From: JACVRW01 sp963808775
GTDB lineage: Bacteria > Actinomycetota > Thermoleophilia > Solirubrobacterales > Thermoleophilaceae
NCBI GenBank assembly: GCA_963808775.1
Contig: CAWEGR010000005.1
Location: forward strand, 930,001-994,000
Length of the DNA: 64,000 nt
Reading direction: 5' to 3'
The position numbers and the translations under genes were made by a program. Shown in pieces: positions 1-8,352 of the stretch. The stretch's first letter is position 1. Each line of letters opens with the position of its first letter. Under the pieces are notes generated by a model, which was not told the DNA's origin, ran no database searches, and saw only the letters and a list, made by a program, of their open reading frames with translations.

Positions 1-47
1 AACGCGTAGATAGGGCCTCGCACGATCTCCACGTTCTCCTGCGACAT
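1..47 (-). CDS. SnoaL-like protein, N-terminal end only (runs off the window)
   Basis: On the minus strand an ATG at 47 opens a frame reading MSQENVEIVRGPIYA to the window edge. The MSQENVE(I/L)VR opening is the same as that of the complete SnoaL-like gene at 5554-5952 and is typical of small NTF2-fold proteins abundant in this lineage. It begins four bases after the stop codon of the SnoaL-like remnant just upstream, so the two look like tandem paralogues. Only about 15 codons are visible, so neither function nor integrity can be judged. Confidence 0.4.
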   Translation of the reverse strand, partial: MSQENVEIVRGPIYA

Positions 48-50
48 CAC

Positions 51-360
51 CTACTCCCGCAGCCCGAGGTCGCTGAGGGAGCGCTCACGGTCCCACCAGA
101 GGACGAGTCTCGTCACCTTGCCGCTCTGAACATGGAAGAGGTTCGCCCCCTTCATGTGTATTTCCCCGACCTGCAGCCCGCTCGTCTTGCCGCGCACGCT
201 GAAGTGCATAAGCACGAGCACTCGCTCATCATCGAGCACGCGGTACTCATCGGCTCGGCAGCGCAGTTCCTCAAAGGCGCTCAGCACTTCGCGCCACGTC
301 TGTGCAGTCGCTGTCACTCCCAGTACAGCTTCAGGGTGCAGGGCCGTCGCGGCTTACCAA
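51..360 (-). pseudogene. SnoaL-like (NTF2-fold) protein, truncated remnant
   Basis: The open part (51-317, possible GTG start) gives an 88-residue product ending DRERSLSDLGLRE. Its pattern of a charged helix, then a strand with RVLVLMHFSVRGKTSG, then GANLFHVQSGKVTRLVLWWD, matches the C-terminal two thirds of SnoaL-like proteins, which usually start MSQENVE and are about 130 residues long. The normal N-terminal helices are missing: upstream only a short in-frame stretch (ALHPEAVLG) precedes a stop. I read this as a gene that lost its 5' half, perhaps by internal deletion. The biochemical role of such SnoaL-like proteins is generally unknown. Confidence 0.5.
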
Positions 361-1017
361 CTCGATCTCGGGGTGCGCACACTCGGCAGAACTGAAGTCG
401 CGACGCTCACACGCGCGAAGATAGAGCGGACTAAGTATACGTTCTCTTTAGACATAGCATAAGACGAAATTGTATACACACGGGATATGGGTGGGTCGCC
501 TAGTAGAGGATGATACGAAAAAAAAAGGGAAATATACTGCTTTGTAAGTCGCTATACGTAAAGCAGATGCACGAAAACCCTTACGCTAGGATACAGAGGA
601 GAACGATGTATAGTAAGTTGGCTAGTTCACAGTAGAGCAAGTGAGAGCGTTGCGAGTATTACTACTTCTCCAATCCACGAGTGGATATCAGAAAGCGGAC
701 CTCGAGAAATTCTTGAGTTAATCGTAAAAAGAGCAAAAGACTCGCTTGACTTATAGACCGCCTAGAAGAGCGAACATCGCGTAAAGATTCGAACGATGTA
801 GATGTATCGACGGACCGAGAGCGCTAGATGTTGAAATAGAGCGCTATGGCGATATAGGTGCGACAGCGTTGACTGTGTAGGCGCGCTTTGTCTGCCGCTC
901 CGCACATGTATGGCGTCTTAGCGTTGCTGTAGCGTTTGAGCATCACTTTGTTGGGTTATGAGATTTCTAGGTTGGGTTTGTGCATGTTCCGCAGAATGGC
1001 TGTAAGACTCTGCTAAT
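361..1017. other. AT-rich stretch without recognisable genes
   Basis: Base composition drops visibly below the rest of the window, with runs of A and T around 515-530 and 930-1000. All frames on both strands are broken by stops within a few dozen codons. I see no tRNA, no clear terminator and no protein family. It borders the direct repeat that starts near 1018 and is probably part of the same decayed element. Confidence 0.4.
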
Positions 1018-1257
1018 ATGTGGTAGTACGTTGCGTAACTGTTACTGAGTATCTCTGCGATGGCAATCATCTCTATCTGGTAAGAGGTGTGATGAGCACT
1101 TCACATATCGGCGCAGGACAGCTGGTTTACTCTTGTTTTTGTTTCGTAGGACTCGTAGAACGTCACGCCAGCGCGGCTGCCGCAACATCGGCTGTTTTCT
1201 TGGCGCGCTTCGCTCGTTCGCGTGACGACTCCTCTGACGATAGGTTGTTTAGGTAGG
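1018..1257. repeat. Diverged direct repeat, copy 1
   Basis: This ~240-bp segment aligns with 1335-1575 at a constant offset of about 317 bases. Shared blocks include TTAGTACG/GTAGTACG near the start, GCACTTCACAT, TCGGCGCAGGACAGCTGGTTT followed by CTCTTGTTTTTG, GAACGTCACGCC, and GACGA(T/C)AGGT near the end. The copies differ at roughly a quarter of positions, so the duplication is old. Neither copy has a convincing long frame. Confidence 0.7.
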
Positions 1258-1334
1258 GGGTGTTGTTTGTTTCGAGTGTAGTGTTTAACAGTATTTTGCA
1301 TCTCGCTGTGTTGTTGGTGTAAGTTTCTTTTAGT

Positions 1335-1575
1335 GTGTGTTAGTACGCGGCGTAGCCGCTACGAAGACTCTCGGTGATTGCGATCTTGTATAAGTCGTAA
1401 GTGTTGTGTGTAGCACTTCACATTTCGGCGCAGGACAGCTGGTTTGCTCTTGTTTTTGTCTCGGAGGGCTCGGGGAACGTCACGCCCAGCGCCGCTGCCG
1501 CCGCTCGGCTGCTTTCTTAGAACGCTTTGCTTGTTAGCGCGCGGACTCTGCTGACGACAGGTCGTTCAGGTCGGG
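1335..1575. repeat. Diverged direct repeat, copy 2
   Basis: Second copy of the repeat at 1018-1257, in the same orientation, with about 77 bases between the copies. It is slightly more GC-rich than copy 1 and keeps the central GCACTTCACAT ... GGCGCAGGACAGCTGGTTT core. It may be a duplicated non-coding or formerly coding unit of the decayed element. It is too diverged for a recent insertion-sequence or attachment-site duplication. Confidence 0.7.
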
Positions 1576-1833
1576 CGTTGTGTTTAGCTCGTGCATCATG
1601 CTTACTTTTTACTCCGCGTTGACGTTTTGGGGTGTTTGTTTACTTATTATTTAACTTCTCTAGCTGGGCGCGCGCAAGACTGGATTCTCGCAGCGAGCAG
1701 TCCGCGTCGGTCCGCGCGCGTTCTCCTGTGATACCGCGCAACGCGAGCGCGGCGAATGTCTTCGGGCTTACTCTCGCTCTTCGCTGTCTGACAGCGCGAC
1801 GCGGCAAGACTTTGAACGTCGTTCTGAGAGAGT

Positions 1834-2144
1834 TTAGCTCGACGGCGGTGTCGGTGACTTCGGTATGGGCGACGGGGCGAACAGCGCTGTGATGATCTGC
1901 TGCAACTTCGCGTCGATTTCGCTAAGCTGGGCGCGCACTTGGATCTGGAAGTCTCTCTCGGCTTTGGTAGCGCGTTCGGTTTTCTCCTCTATCAGCTTTA
2001 AAGTCACGCCGCTGATCGCGTCGGTCTTTTCCTCGATCCGCTTCAAGGTCACGTGTTGATCGCGTTTGTCTTGTTTTACATCTGCTTCAGCGTGATGCGT
2101 TTGACGTCGTTCAAGAGGTTGTGAACGTCATCTACGCTTGCCAT
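1834..2144 (-). pseudogene. Broken small coiled-coil protein with 15-residue tandem repeats
   Basis: Starting from an ATG at 2144 the minus strand reads MASVDDVHNLLNDVKRITLK and then meets TAA after codon 22. After a further frame change the message resumes and runs to a stop at 1834. The DNA contains three consecutive ~45-base units encoding variants of VTLKxIEEKTDAISG; the first is spoiled by the stop and frame change, the next two are intact. The rest is a charged coiled coil (KAERDFQIQVRAQLSEIDAKLQ) and a proline/serine-rich tail. No family is recognised. A phage or plasmid structural or accessory protein is a guess based only on position beside an integrase. Confidence 0.35.
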
Positions 2145-2286
2145 AGAACTGTCTCGTGTGATCGCCTCGCTCGTGCTGCAAGACGAGTGTACGTTGTTAT
2201 GCTTGGCAGTGGGATATCGCTCTCTGACTACCTCTCTAGCGGTCGACGTCTGCGTCTCAGTATCTCGCTCGGCTTACTCTCCGCTA

Positions 2287-2490
2287 ATGGCAAGTGTCTA
2301 GCTGAGCCGGCGCGTCGAGAAGGTCGTCGCCTATCCGCCGCTCGACGAGCTGAGCGAGCTCGAGCGCCGAGAGTTCCACGAGGCGCTGCTGGAGGCTCAG
2401 GACTTCGAGGATCTGTCTGGGCGTTGGCAGGCGTCTATCCTTCAAGCAGAGCAGTATCGCCCAGAGCAGAGCGTCGTTACCGCCGACTAG
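2287..2490 (+). pseudogene. Small conserved protein with an in-frame amber codon at position 5
   Basis: From ATG 2287 the frame reads M-A-S-V, then TAG at 2299-2301, then LSRRVEKVVAYPPLDELS and onward without interruption to TAG at 2488, 67 sense or stop positions in all. The remainder (LERREFHEALLEAQDFEDL, GRWQASILQAEQYRPE) is an amphipathic helical protein of a kind I associate with integrase-linked genes in Thermoleophilia; that association is recall, not a search. A single C-to-T change from CAG would create the stop. The downstream part is in good codon register, so loss was recent or the stop is suppressed. Function is unknown. Confidence 0.5.
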
Positions 2491-2611
2491 CGGCTTCTCC
2501 TTGCGGTGGCGTGCTGCGGGGAACGGCTCGGCCGCTACCCCCGCGCCCCGCCGAACGGGCGGCGGGCTACTACGGACGTTCGGACAGCTGCGTGATGTGC
2601 TGCTCGGGCGC

Positions 2612-2848
2612 TCACTCGCCAGGCGCGGCCGCCACGGGGGGCTTCTTGCTGGCTTTCGTGCCGCACACGGTGCAGCGTGGCGCCTTCGAGCTGTTGACGA
2701 GCGTGAGCGGAAGCCACACGAAGATCGCTCAAATCCCGACTGTCAGGATCGACAGGATCAGGTGGAGAATGTGGTTGGGCTTCTGTCGAACGAAGAGGCG
2801 CTGGTAGTTGCAGGTGTAGCACCAGCCGCCATTTTGGTACTGGCTCAT
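2612..2848 (-). pseudogene. Small zinc-ribbon membrane protein interrupted by one TGA
   Basis: ATG at 2848 opens a 79-codon frame that is continuous to the stop at 2612 except for one TGA at codon 40. The product has an N-terminal Cys pair (GWCYTCNYQR), a hydrophobic segment (HILHLILSILTVG) that continues after the stop (AIFVWLPLTLVN), and a second Cys pair (RCTVCGTK). It thus resembles short proteins with two CxxC knuckles flanking one or two membrane segments. The TGA sits inside the membrane segment where such proteins usually have Trp, so TGG to TGA is the simplest change. The role is unknown. Confidence 0.5.
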
Positions 2849-3058
2849 GACGCGACAGTACGCCCTGTCTGTCGCCGCCGCAACGGGGAACCTGATTTGA
2901 TCCAAGCGACCCGCGAGCGTACGATCGCTCCCAAAGCCCAGCGGCCCGCCGCGGCGTTCCAGCGCACACGACGGGCCTTGACACGGAAGTACTAGCTCCA
3001 TGCCCATACAAAGCGTAAGCCCGTGCCCTGCCAATAGACGCCCCTAGGCGGTAGCGTG

Positions 3059-4236
3059 ATGGCGAAGGGGATTCGTGAGCGACAATCGCGATCGTGCCGC
3101 TCTACAAGAGATGGGCGTTGCTCGGTGAGCAGTACGTACGAGGCGAACGTAATGGGACGGCGCAACCAAGACGCGCCACCGCTACACCGACGAAGTCGCT
3201 CGCGGAAGCGCAAACGTGGCGACATTGACGCGCTCAAGGCGATCAAGCGCGGTAGGTAGCTACTCGGTCGGTCACGGGCGACGCTACGAGACGTATGCGA
3301 CGACACGCTCGTCACACATGCGCCAGCGCGTCGTCCGCAACAGTGGCGGCCAGCTCTACAAGCCGCAGACGATCCGAATGTACGAGCACAACCTCGCGCC
3401 GCCGGATCTACCAGCTGCTCGGCGTCGATCCCGCTCTCCGAGATCGACCACCAGGACCTACAGGACCTAGATCGACGGGTGGCTCGCGGAAGGACTATCG
3501 CCGCACACGATCCGGCTCGACGCTTCATACCGCTCGCCCGGATCATGCGCCGCGAGCTCGAGAGCGGCCGCATCACCGATCAACCCGATAGACGGCCTGT
3601 CGCTCCCAGCAGCCAGGGGACGGCTGGGATCGGATCGCGGACTCGGCAGAGGCCGCGTCGCTGCTCGCCGCTGTACCCGAACGCGACCGAGCGCTGTGGG
3701 CGACCGCGATGTACGACGGCCTTCGTTGCGGCGAGCTACAGGCGCTACGCGTGAGAGCGCATCGAGCTCGACGCGGGCGTGATCGCAGGTCGTGGCGGGC
3801 TGGGACAGCATAGAAGAGAGAGATCGAAACGAAGGGCCGCACGCGTCCGGCCGCGTACCGATCCGCTCGCCGCTTCGCGGAGCATGCTGGCGGCGGACCT
3901 GCTGCGCACAGGACGGCGTCGCGCGACCCCGAGCTCGAGCGTTCGGGTCGACGGACGAGCGCCGTTCACACGCGAAGCGAGCTACAGCGCACGGGCCGAC
4001 AAGGCGTGGGCCGACAGCGAGCCTGCGCAGGATCACGCTGCACGAGTGCCGCCACACGTTCGCCAGCTACATGATCGACGGCGGGCGTGAACGCGAAGGC
4101 GCTCTCCGACGTACATGGGCCACGCGTCGATCGCGATCACGTTCGACCGCTACGGCCACCTGATGCCGGGGAACGAGGAGCGAGGCGGCGGACGCTGCTC
4201 GACGGCTACCTCGCAGCGGGCAACGGGCAGGACTGA
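3059..4236 (+). pseudogene. Tyrosine recombinase / phage-type integrase, multiply frameshifted
   Basis: Pieces of one integrase appear in order but in changing frames. The N-terminal SAM-like/AP2-type part starts MAKGIRERQSRSCRS at 3059. Then come SLAEAQTW, DALKAIKRGR (~3220-3255), core-binding pieces near 3330-3580 (QLYKPQTIRMYEHNL, DLQDLD), ERDRALWATAMYDGLRCGEL (~3675-3745), LHECRHTFASYMIDGG with the catalytic HxxR box (4038-4075), and FDRYGHLMPGNEE with the likely catalytic Tyr near 4151, ending at TGA 4234-4236. Total length (~392 codons) equals the normal family length, so decay is by small indels and point changes, not large deletion. It cannot make an active enzyme as read. It marks the left region as a former integrative element. 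Confidence 0.8.
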
Positions 4237-5553
4237 TACACAGGAAGGGAGTCGCGTTGACACCCAGAACAAGAAGTTCAGACGTTGAGAAAGCTCGCCA
4301 CAAAACCTTAACAGATGGGTACCTGCCTACAAGAGGATGCATGGCCCTGATGCCGACGACAGCCGTGACCGTCGACGAGCTTGAGCGTCAGCAGCTGGAA
4401 GTCCGCACAAGGCACATCTCACGCCGTTCGCGTGCAACTGGGTCGCGCTTCTTGAAGCACTTTGTGATCGTTTCGTACTTGACAGTGATTCGCACTGCGC
4501 GACCATCACGAAGTTAGCGTCGACGACGTGCGTCGCGTCGTTGCTTCTTGGCGGCATCGGAGTTTATATCCTGTTAGAGCGCAAGCGCATGTAGTATATT
4601 TTTTTGCTCGTTTATATCGATTTGTTCGTTGTATTGAATCTCGTGTCTATTCCTCTGGCTCCACCTAACGTGGGCACACCATTAATCTTAGCGCCGATAT
4701 CATTGGCGTTTTGTACTTTTTTGTCTTTGAAGTCATATCAGCTTCTTTTTGTTTACGTGTCTCTCATGTGCTACGTTACCAAGAACTAGACGTAGTGCCG
4801 TTCACGCAGGTCGGAGTAGAGTTAACTGAGTTTCAGCCCCCGCGCCGCGAGCACCGCAACCAGTCGTCGCGCGCCGTAAGTGAAGTATGAGTTTGAGTCG
4901 TTGTTCATCGAAGGCGCGATCATGATCCTCTGGGGTCGAGACGACCTGTTTGCCCAGATGGTTGTGAGTTTCGAGCAAGTCTCCGAGATCTTCATGTTTG
5001 TTTTGATGTATTTACGCGCGCGAGGTTTTACCCTTTGTCGCGCATTCTTGTCGTACACCCGCTGCTAGCCCGCGACCAGAGCAAAACACGTGTACATCGT
5101 GAAGATGTACTGGGCGGCGGTGGGCATCCGGCAAACGTAGCGACGGGGCCGAACGACCGACCCGCATCAACCGGTCTCGGCCCGTCTGTGTGCCGCATAC
5201 ACCGCAACGCACAGGGGGCCGGGACGGGCAAGTCCGGACCGCCCGTCCCGGCTCTGGCACGCGCGTCGGGGGAACGCCACGCGAGCCCTCGTACCCCTGC
5301 CGCCGACTGATGCCCGGCGCTGTGACCGCGAAACCGCGTCCGGATGTTGCACCGCCGGGACACCTGGGGATCAGGCGAATCGGCGGCGGTGGGCGGCTCA
5401 AGGCGACACGGAAGCTCGCCGAGAGCGGGAGACCTGCCGCCGCCCCTGCGGTGCGCCCGTCCTGTCGGCCCGGCCCGCCTCTCTGGACGGCGGTGCGAGC
5501 GTGACGGAGTGGCCTGCGAGTGGAGGCCGTCCGGGAAGGGTGCCGTCGTGGGC
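4237..5553. other. Long region without a supportable gene, downstream of the broken integrase
   Basis: About 1.3 kb holds only short frames. One plus-strand frame without a start ends at TAG 4592-4594 with a membrane-like tail (TTCVASLLLGGIGVYILLERK) and may be the 3' end of a decayed gene. A low-GC hydrophobic 61-codon frame at 4604-4789 and a 62-codon frame at 4880-5068 match nothing I know. From about 5050 the GC content rises sharply to the chromosomal level, which may mark the right edge of the element. No tRNA or obvious attachment-site duplication was found by eye. Confidence 0.4.
5218..5252. terminator. Strong GC-rich inverted repeat, possible terminator
   Basis: A perfect 12-bp stem, GCCGGGACGGGC and its complement GCCCGTCCCGGC, encloses an 11-base loop that itself contains the palindrome TCCGGA. 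No T-run follows on either strand, so it is not a canonical intrinsic terminator, although hairpins without T-tails are often proposed in actinobacteria. It lies downstream of the minus-strand gene at 5554-5952 and could end the glcDEF transcript. Confidence 0.35.
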
Positions 5554-5952
5554 CTACTCCCGCAGACCCACCGCCTTCAGAGCATCCGCCGGTTGCGCAT
5601 AGAACTTCATGCGCGCCAGGCGCCCGTCTCGAAACTCGAAGACCCAGCCCATCGGCTCCTTCATGTCGAGCCCGCTTCCCCGCGCGCGCAGGTTGAGGCC
5701 GCCGATGGCGAGCACCTCGTCGCCGAGGTCGCGTACGTCGTCGAGCCAGAGATCGAATCGCTCGAAGCTCTGCTTCAGGTCAGCGAGCCACTCGCGCACT
5801 CCCCGCGCCCCTCGGTAGGGCTCGCCGGTGAGGCTCCCGAAGCGAGAATGCAGCTCGATGTCGGGCGTGGTGGAGCTCAGGAAGAGCTCATAGTCGCCCT
5901 CGTTCCAACGGGCGAACCCCTCGCGCACCAGCTCGACGTTCTCCTGCGACAT
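5554..5952 (-). CDS. SnoaL-like (NTF2-fold) domain protein
   Basis: A 132-residue single-domain protein starting MSQENVELVREGFARWNEGD, the hallmark opening of SnoaL-like/NTF2-fold proteins. The rest fits the cone-shaped alpha+beta barrel: PDIELHSRFGSLTGEPYRG, RGVREWLADLKQSFERFD, then strands with GDEVLAIGGLNLRARGSG and FEFRDGRLARMKFY, ending LKAVGLRE. The fold can be an enzyme or a binding domain, and no catalytic pair can be assigned here. It lies 42 bases downstream of glcF on the same strand and may share its transcript. It is a paralogue of the fragments at the window's left edge. Confidence 0.8.
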   Translation of the reverse strand: MSQENVELVREGFARWNEGDYELFLSSTTPDIELHSRFGSLTGEPYRGARGVREWLADLKQSFERFDLWLDDVRDLGDEVLAIGGLNLRARGSGLDMKEPMGWVFEFRDGRLARMKFYAQPADALKAVGLRE

Positions 5953-5994
5953 CGCCGTCCAGTATCTCGGGACGGCTCGTCTGCCGAGCGCCGT

Positions 5995-7261
5995 TCAGGC
6001 GCCGAGCGAGCGCGCCAGCAGCTCCATCGGGTGGTGCACCGGCAGCGGACGGCCCAGCCGCTCCGTGTGCGCCGCGATCTGCAGGGCGCAGCCGGGGTTG
6101 GCCGCCGCGATCGCGTCGGCGCCCGTGGCGATCAGGTTGCGCGCCTTGCGCTCGCCGAGCTCGGCGGCCGCCTCGGGCTGGGTGAGGCTGTAGGTCCCGG
6201 CCGATCCGCAGCAGAGCTCCCACTCGTCGGGCTCGAGCAGCTCGAGGCCGGGAATCGAGCGGAGCAGCTCGCGCGGCTGCTCGCGGATCGCCTGCGCATG
6301 GGCGAGGTGGCAGGCGTCGTGGTAGGCCACGCGCAGGGGCAGCTCGCGGCGCTCGGCGCGCGGGCCGGCCTCCGCCAGCAGCTCGTGCACGTCGCGGACG
6401 CGCGAGGCGAACGCCGCCGCCCGCTCGCGCCAGCCCGGCTCGTCGCGCAGCACGTGCCCGTACTCCTTCATCGCCGAGCCGCAGCCCGCCGCGTTCACGA
6501 CGATCGTGCTGTAGCCCTCGAGCGCCTCGATCGTCTCCTTCACGAGCTCGCGTGCCTGCGCGTCCTCGCCCGCGTGCAGCGGCAGGGCGCCGCAGCAGCG
6601 TGGGGAGCGTGGCGCGTGCACCTCGAAGCCCTCGGCGGCGAGGACGCGAGCCGTCGCGTCGTTCACCCCGCCGAAGAAGACGCGCTGCACGCAGCCCTGG
6701 AGCAGCGCGACCACGCCGCGACGGCTCGCCGCGCGCCTCGTACAGGCGGGGGAGGGGGCGAAGCGCCTCGCGAGTGCTCGCCGGCGGCGTCATCGAGACC
6801 GCCGCGGACAGCCGCGGCATGAGGCCCCGCTCCTGTGCCCTGCGCGCGAGCCGCGGCAGGCCGATGCGGCGCGCCGCGGCGGCGCCCGGCGCCAGCGCGC
6901 GCATGCGCCCCGGACGCGTGAACAGGCCGAAGGTCAGCGCCCGCGCCGCCCGCTCGGAACGGGGACGCGAGACGCCGCGCTCGACCTGCGCCCGCGCGTC
7001 CTCGAGGAGCAGGTCGTAACGCACGCCCGACGGGCAGGCCGTCACGCATGCCATGCATCCGAGGCAGCGGTCGAGGTGCGTCACGAGCGGCTCCGAGATC
7101 TCCTCGCTTCCCTCGGCGATCAGGACGATCCGCCCGCGGGGCGAGTCCATCTCCTCGCCCCAGAGCGTGTAGGTCGGGCAAGTGGGGAGGCAGAAGCCGC
7201 AGTGCACGCAGTCCGCGATCAGCTCGGGCTGCGGCGGGCGGATCTCGTCGTAGCCGCTCAC
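5995..7261 (-). CDS. glcF: Glycolate oxidase iron-sulfur subunit GlcF (one frame change)
   Basis: GlcF passes electrons from the flavin subunits of glycolate oxidase to the respiratory chain. The GTG start at 7261 overlaps the glcE stop (GTGA). Two ferredoxin-type 4Fe-4S motifs are seen: CVHCGFCLPTCP at residues 18-29 and CLGCMACVTACP at 66-77. Two Cys-rich CCG domains follow (PRCCGALPLHAG and WELCCGSAGTYSL). The frame changes once near 6722, where CCG-T-CGCGG is read; removing the T restores REPRGVVALLQGC-type continuity. Total length (1267 bases) is one base over a multiple of three. Everything else is intact and of normal family size (~420 residues), so I treat it as a functional gene with a sequencing insertion. 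Confidence 0.88.
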
Positions 7262-8352
7262 AGGATGCCCGCCGGGTCGAAGCGCTCCTTCACCCGCGCC
7301 CCGAGCGCATCCGCGCCGGGGTCGAGCGGACCTCGCGCGTCCACGTCGAGCTCCGGTGGCCGGTCGAGCACCACGCAGGGCGACGGCGCGAGCGAGCGGC
7401 GCAGCTCGTCCACGGCGGCTGCGCTCGGCTCGGGCAGGCAGATCCACGAGATGCCGAGACCCGCCCTGCCGACGACTCGGGCCGAGTGGGCGTCCGCCGC
7501 GCGCAGCAGCAGCGGAAGCCGCGACGGCAGGCCCGACACCCGCACGGCGCACGGGCCGCGCTGGCCCTCGCGCTGAGCCCGCCACAGGGACTCGTCGCCG
7601 TCCGCCGTCTCGGGAGCGAGGCCCGCCTCGGCGAGCAGCCGAGCGGCCAGCTCCGCCTGCGAGCGCGGCGCGGCGCCGGCGAAGCGGATCAGCAGCGCGC
7701 CCCGGCCCGCCTCCCAGCGCAGGTCGAGGCCGATGTGCTCGAACGGGGCCGCGGCCAGCGCCAGCGCTCCGCGGCCGAGCGCATCCGGATCGGAGGTCGA
7801 GCCGACGACCGTCAGCGTCTCGCCCGGCAGCGGGTGCAGCCGCACCGAGAGCTCGACGATCGCGCCGAGCGCTCCGAAGGAGCCGCAGAAGAGCTTCGCG
7901 AGGTCGTAGCCCGCCACGTTCTTGATGACCTTGCCGCCGCTTCTCGCGAGCGTCCCGTCGGAGAGCGCCACCCCGACTCCCAGCACCAGGTCGCGCGGTC
8001 CGCCGTAGCGCCCCCGCAGGGGCCCCGAGTCGCCGCTCGCCACGATCCCTCCGAGGGTCGCCTCGGCGCCCGGGGGGTCGAGGGCGAGCATCTGTCCCGC
8101 CTCGGCGAACAGCTCCTGCGCCCGCGCGAGCGGGACGCCCGCCTCGAGCACGGCGGTCAGGTCGCCCGGGTTGTGCTCGACGACGCGGTCGAGGCCGAGC
8201 GTCGAGACCGGCGCGGCGCCGGGGCGCACGCGCGGATCCCAGCCCGCCTTCGTGCCCGCCCCGCGCAGAGCGACCGGCGTGCCCGCCTCGGCGGCCTCGC
8301 GCAGCGCATCGGCGAGCTCGTCGCGCGTGCGCGGCCGCTCCGCCACCGGCAT
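7258..8352 (-). CDS. glcE: Glycolate oxidase FAD-binding subunit GlcE
   Basis: The 364-residue product is the second flavin-domain subunit of the membrane-associated glycolate oxidase complex (glycolate to glyoxylate). The N-terminal PCMH-type FAD-binding region contains PVALRGAGTKAGWDP (about 28-42), GGIVASGDSGPLRGRYGG (about 125-143) and GGKVIKNVAGYDLAKLFCG (about 165-183). The C-terminal half is a GlcE-type cap with little conservation. Its ATG at 8352 overlaps the glcD stop (TGATG) and its stop overlaps the glcF start, so the three subunits are translationally coupled. Confidence 0.93.
   Translation of the reverse strand: MPVAERPRTRDELADALREAAEAGTPVALRGAGTKAGWDPRVRPGAAPVSTLGLDRVVEHNPGDLTAVLEAGVPLARAQELFAEAGQMLALDPPGAEATLGGIVASGDSGPLRGRYGGPRDLVLGVGVALSDGTLARSGGKVIKNVAGYDLAKLFCGSFGALGAIVELSVRLHPLPGETLTVVGSTSDPDALGRGALALAAAPFEHIGLDLRWEAGRGALLIRFAGAAPRSQAELAARLLAEAGLAPETADGDESLWRAQREGQRGPCAVRVSGLPSRLPLLLRAADAHSARVVGRAGLGISWICLPEPSAAAVDELRRSLAPSPCVVLDRPPELDVDARGPLDPGADALGARVKERFDPAGIL

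Noticed and set aside
780..830. A possible tRNA T-loop (GATTCGAAC) in the AT-rich left region
   Set aside because: No matching acceptor stem, D-arm or anticodon arm could be built around it on either strand.
2121..2807. A 228-codon plus-strand frame
   Set aside because: It crosses three better-supported small genes in other frames and is Arg/Ala-rich noise without motifs.
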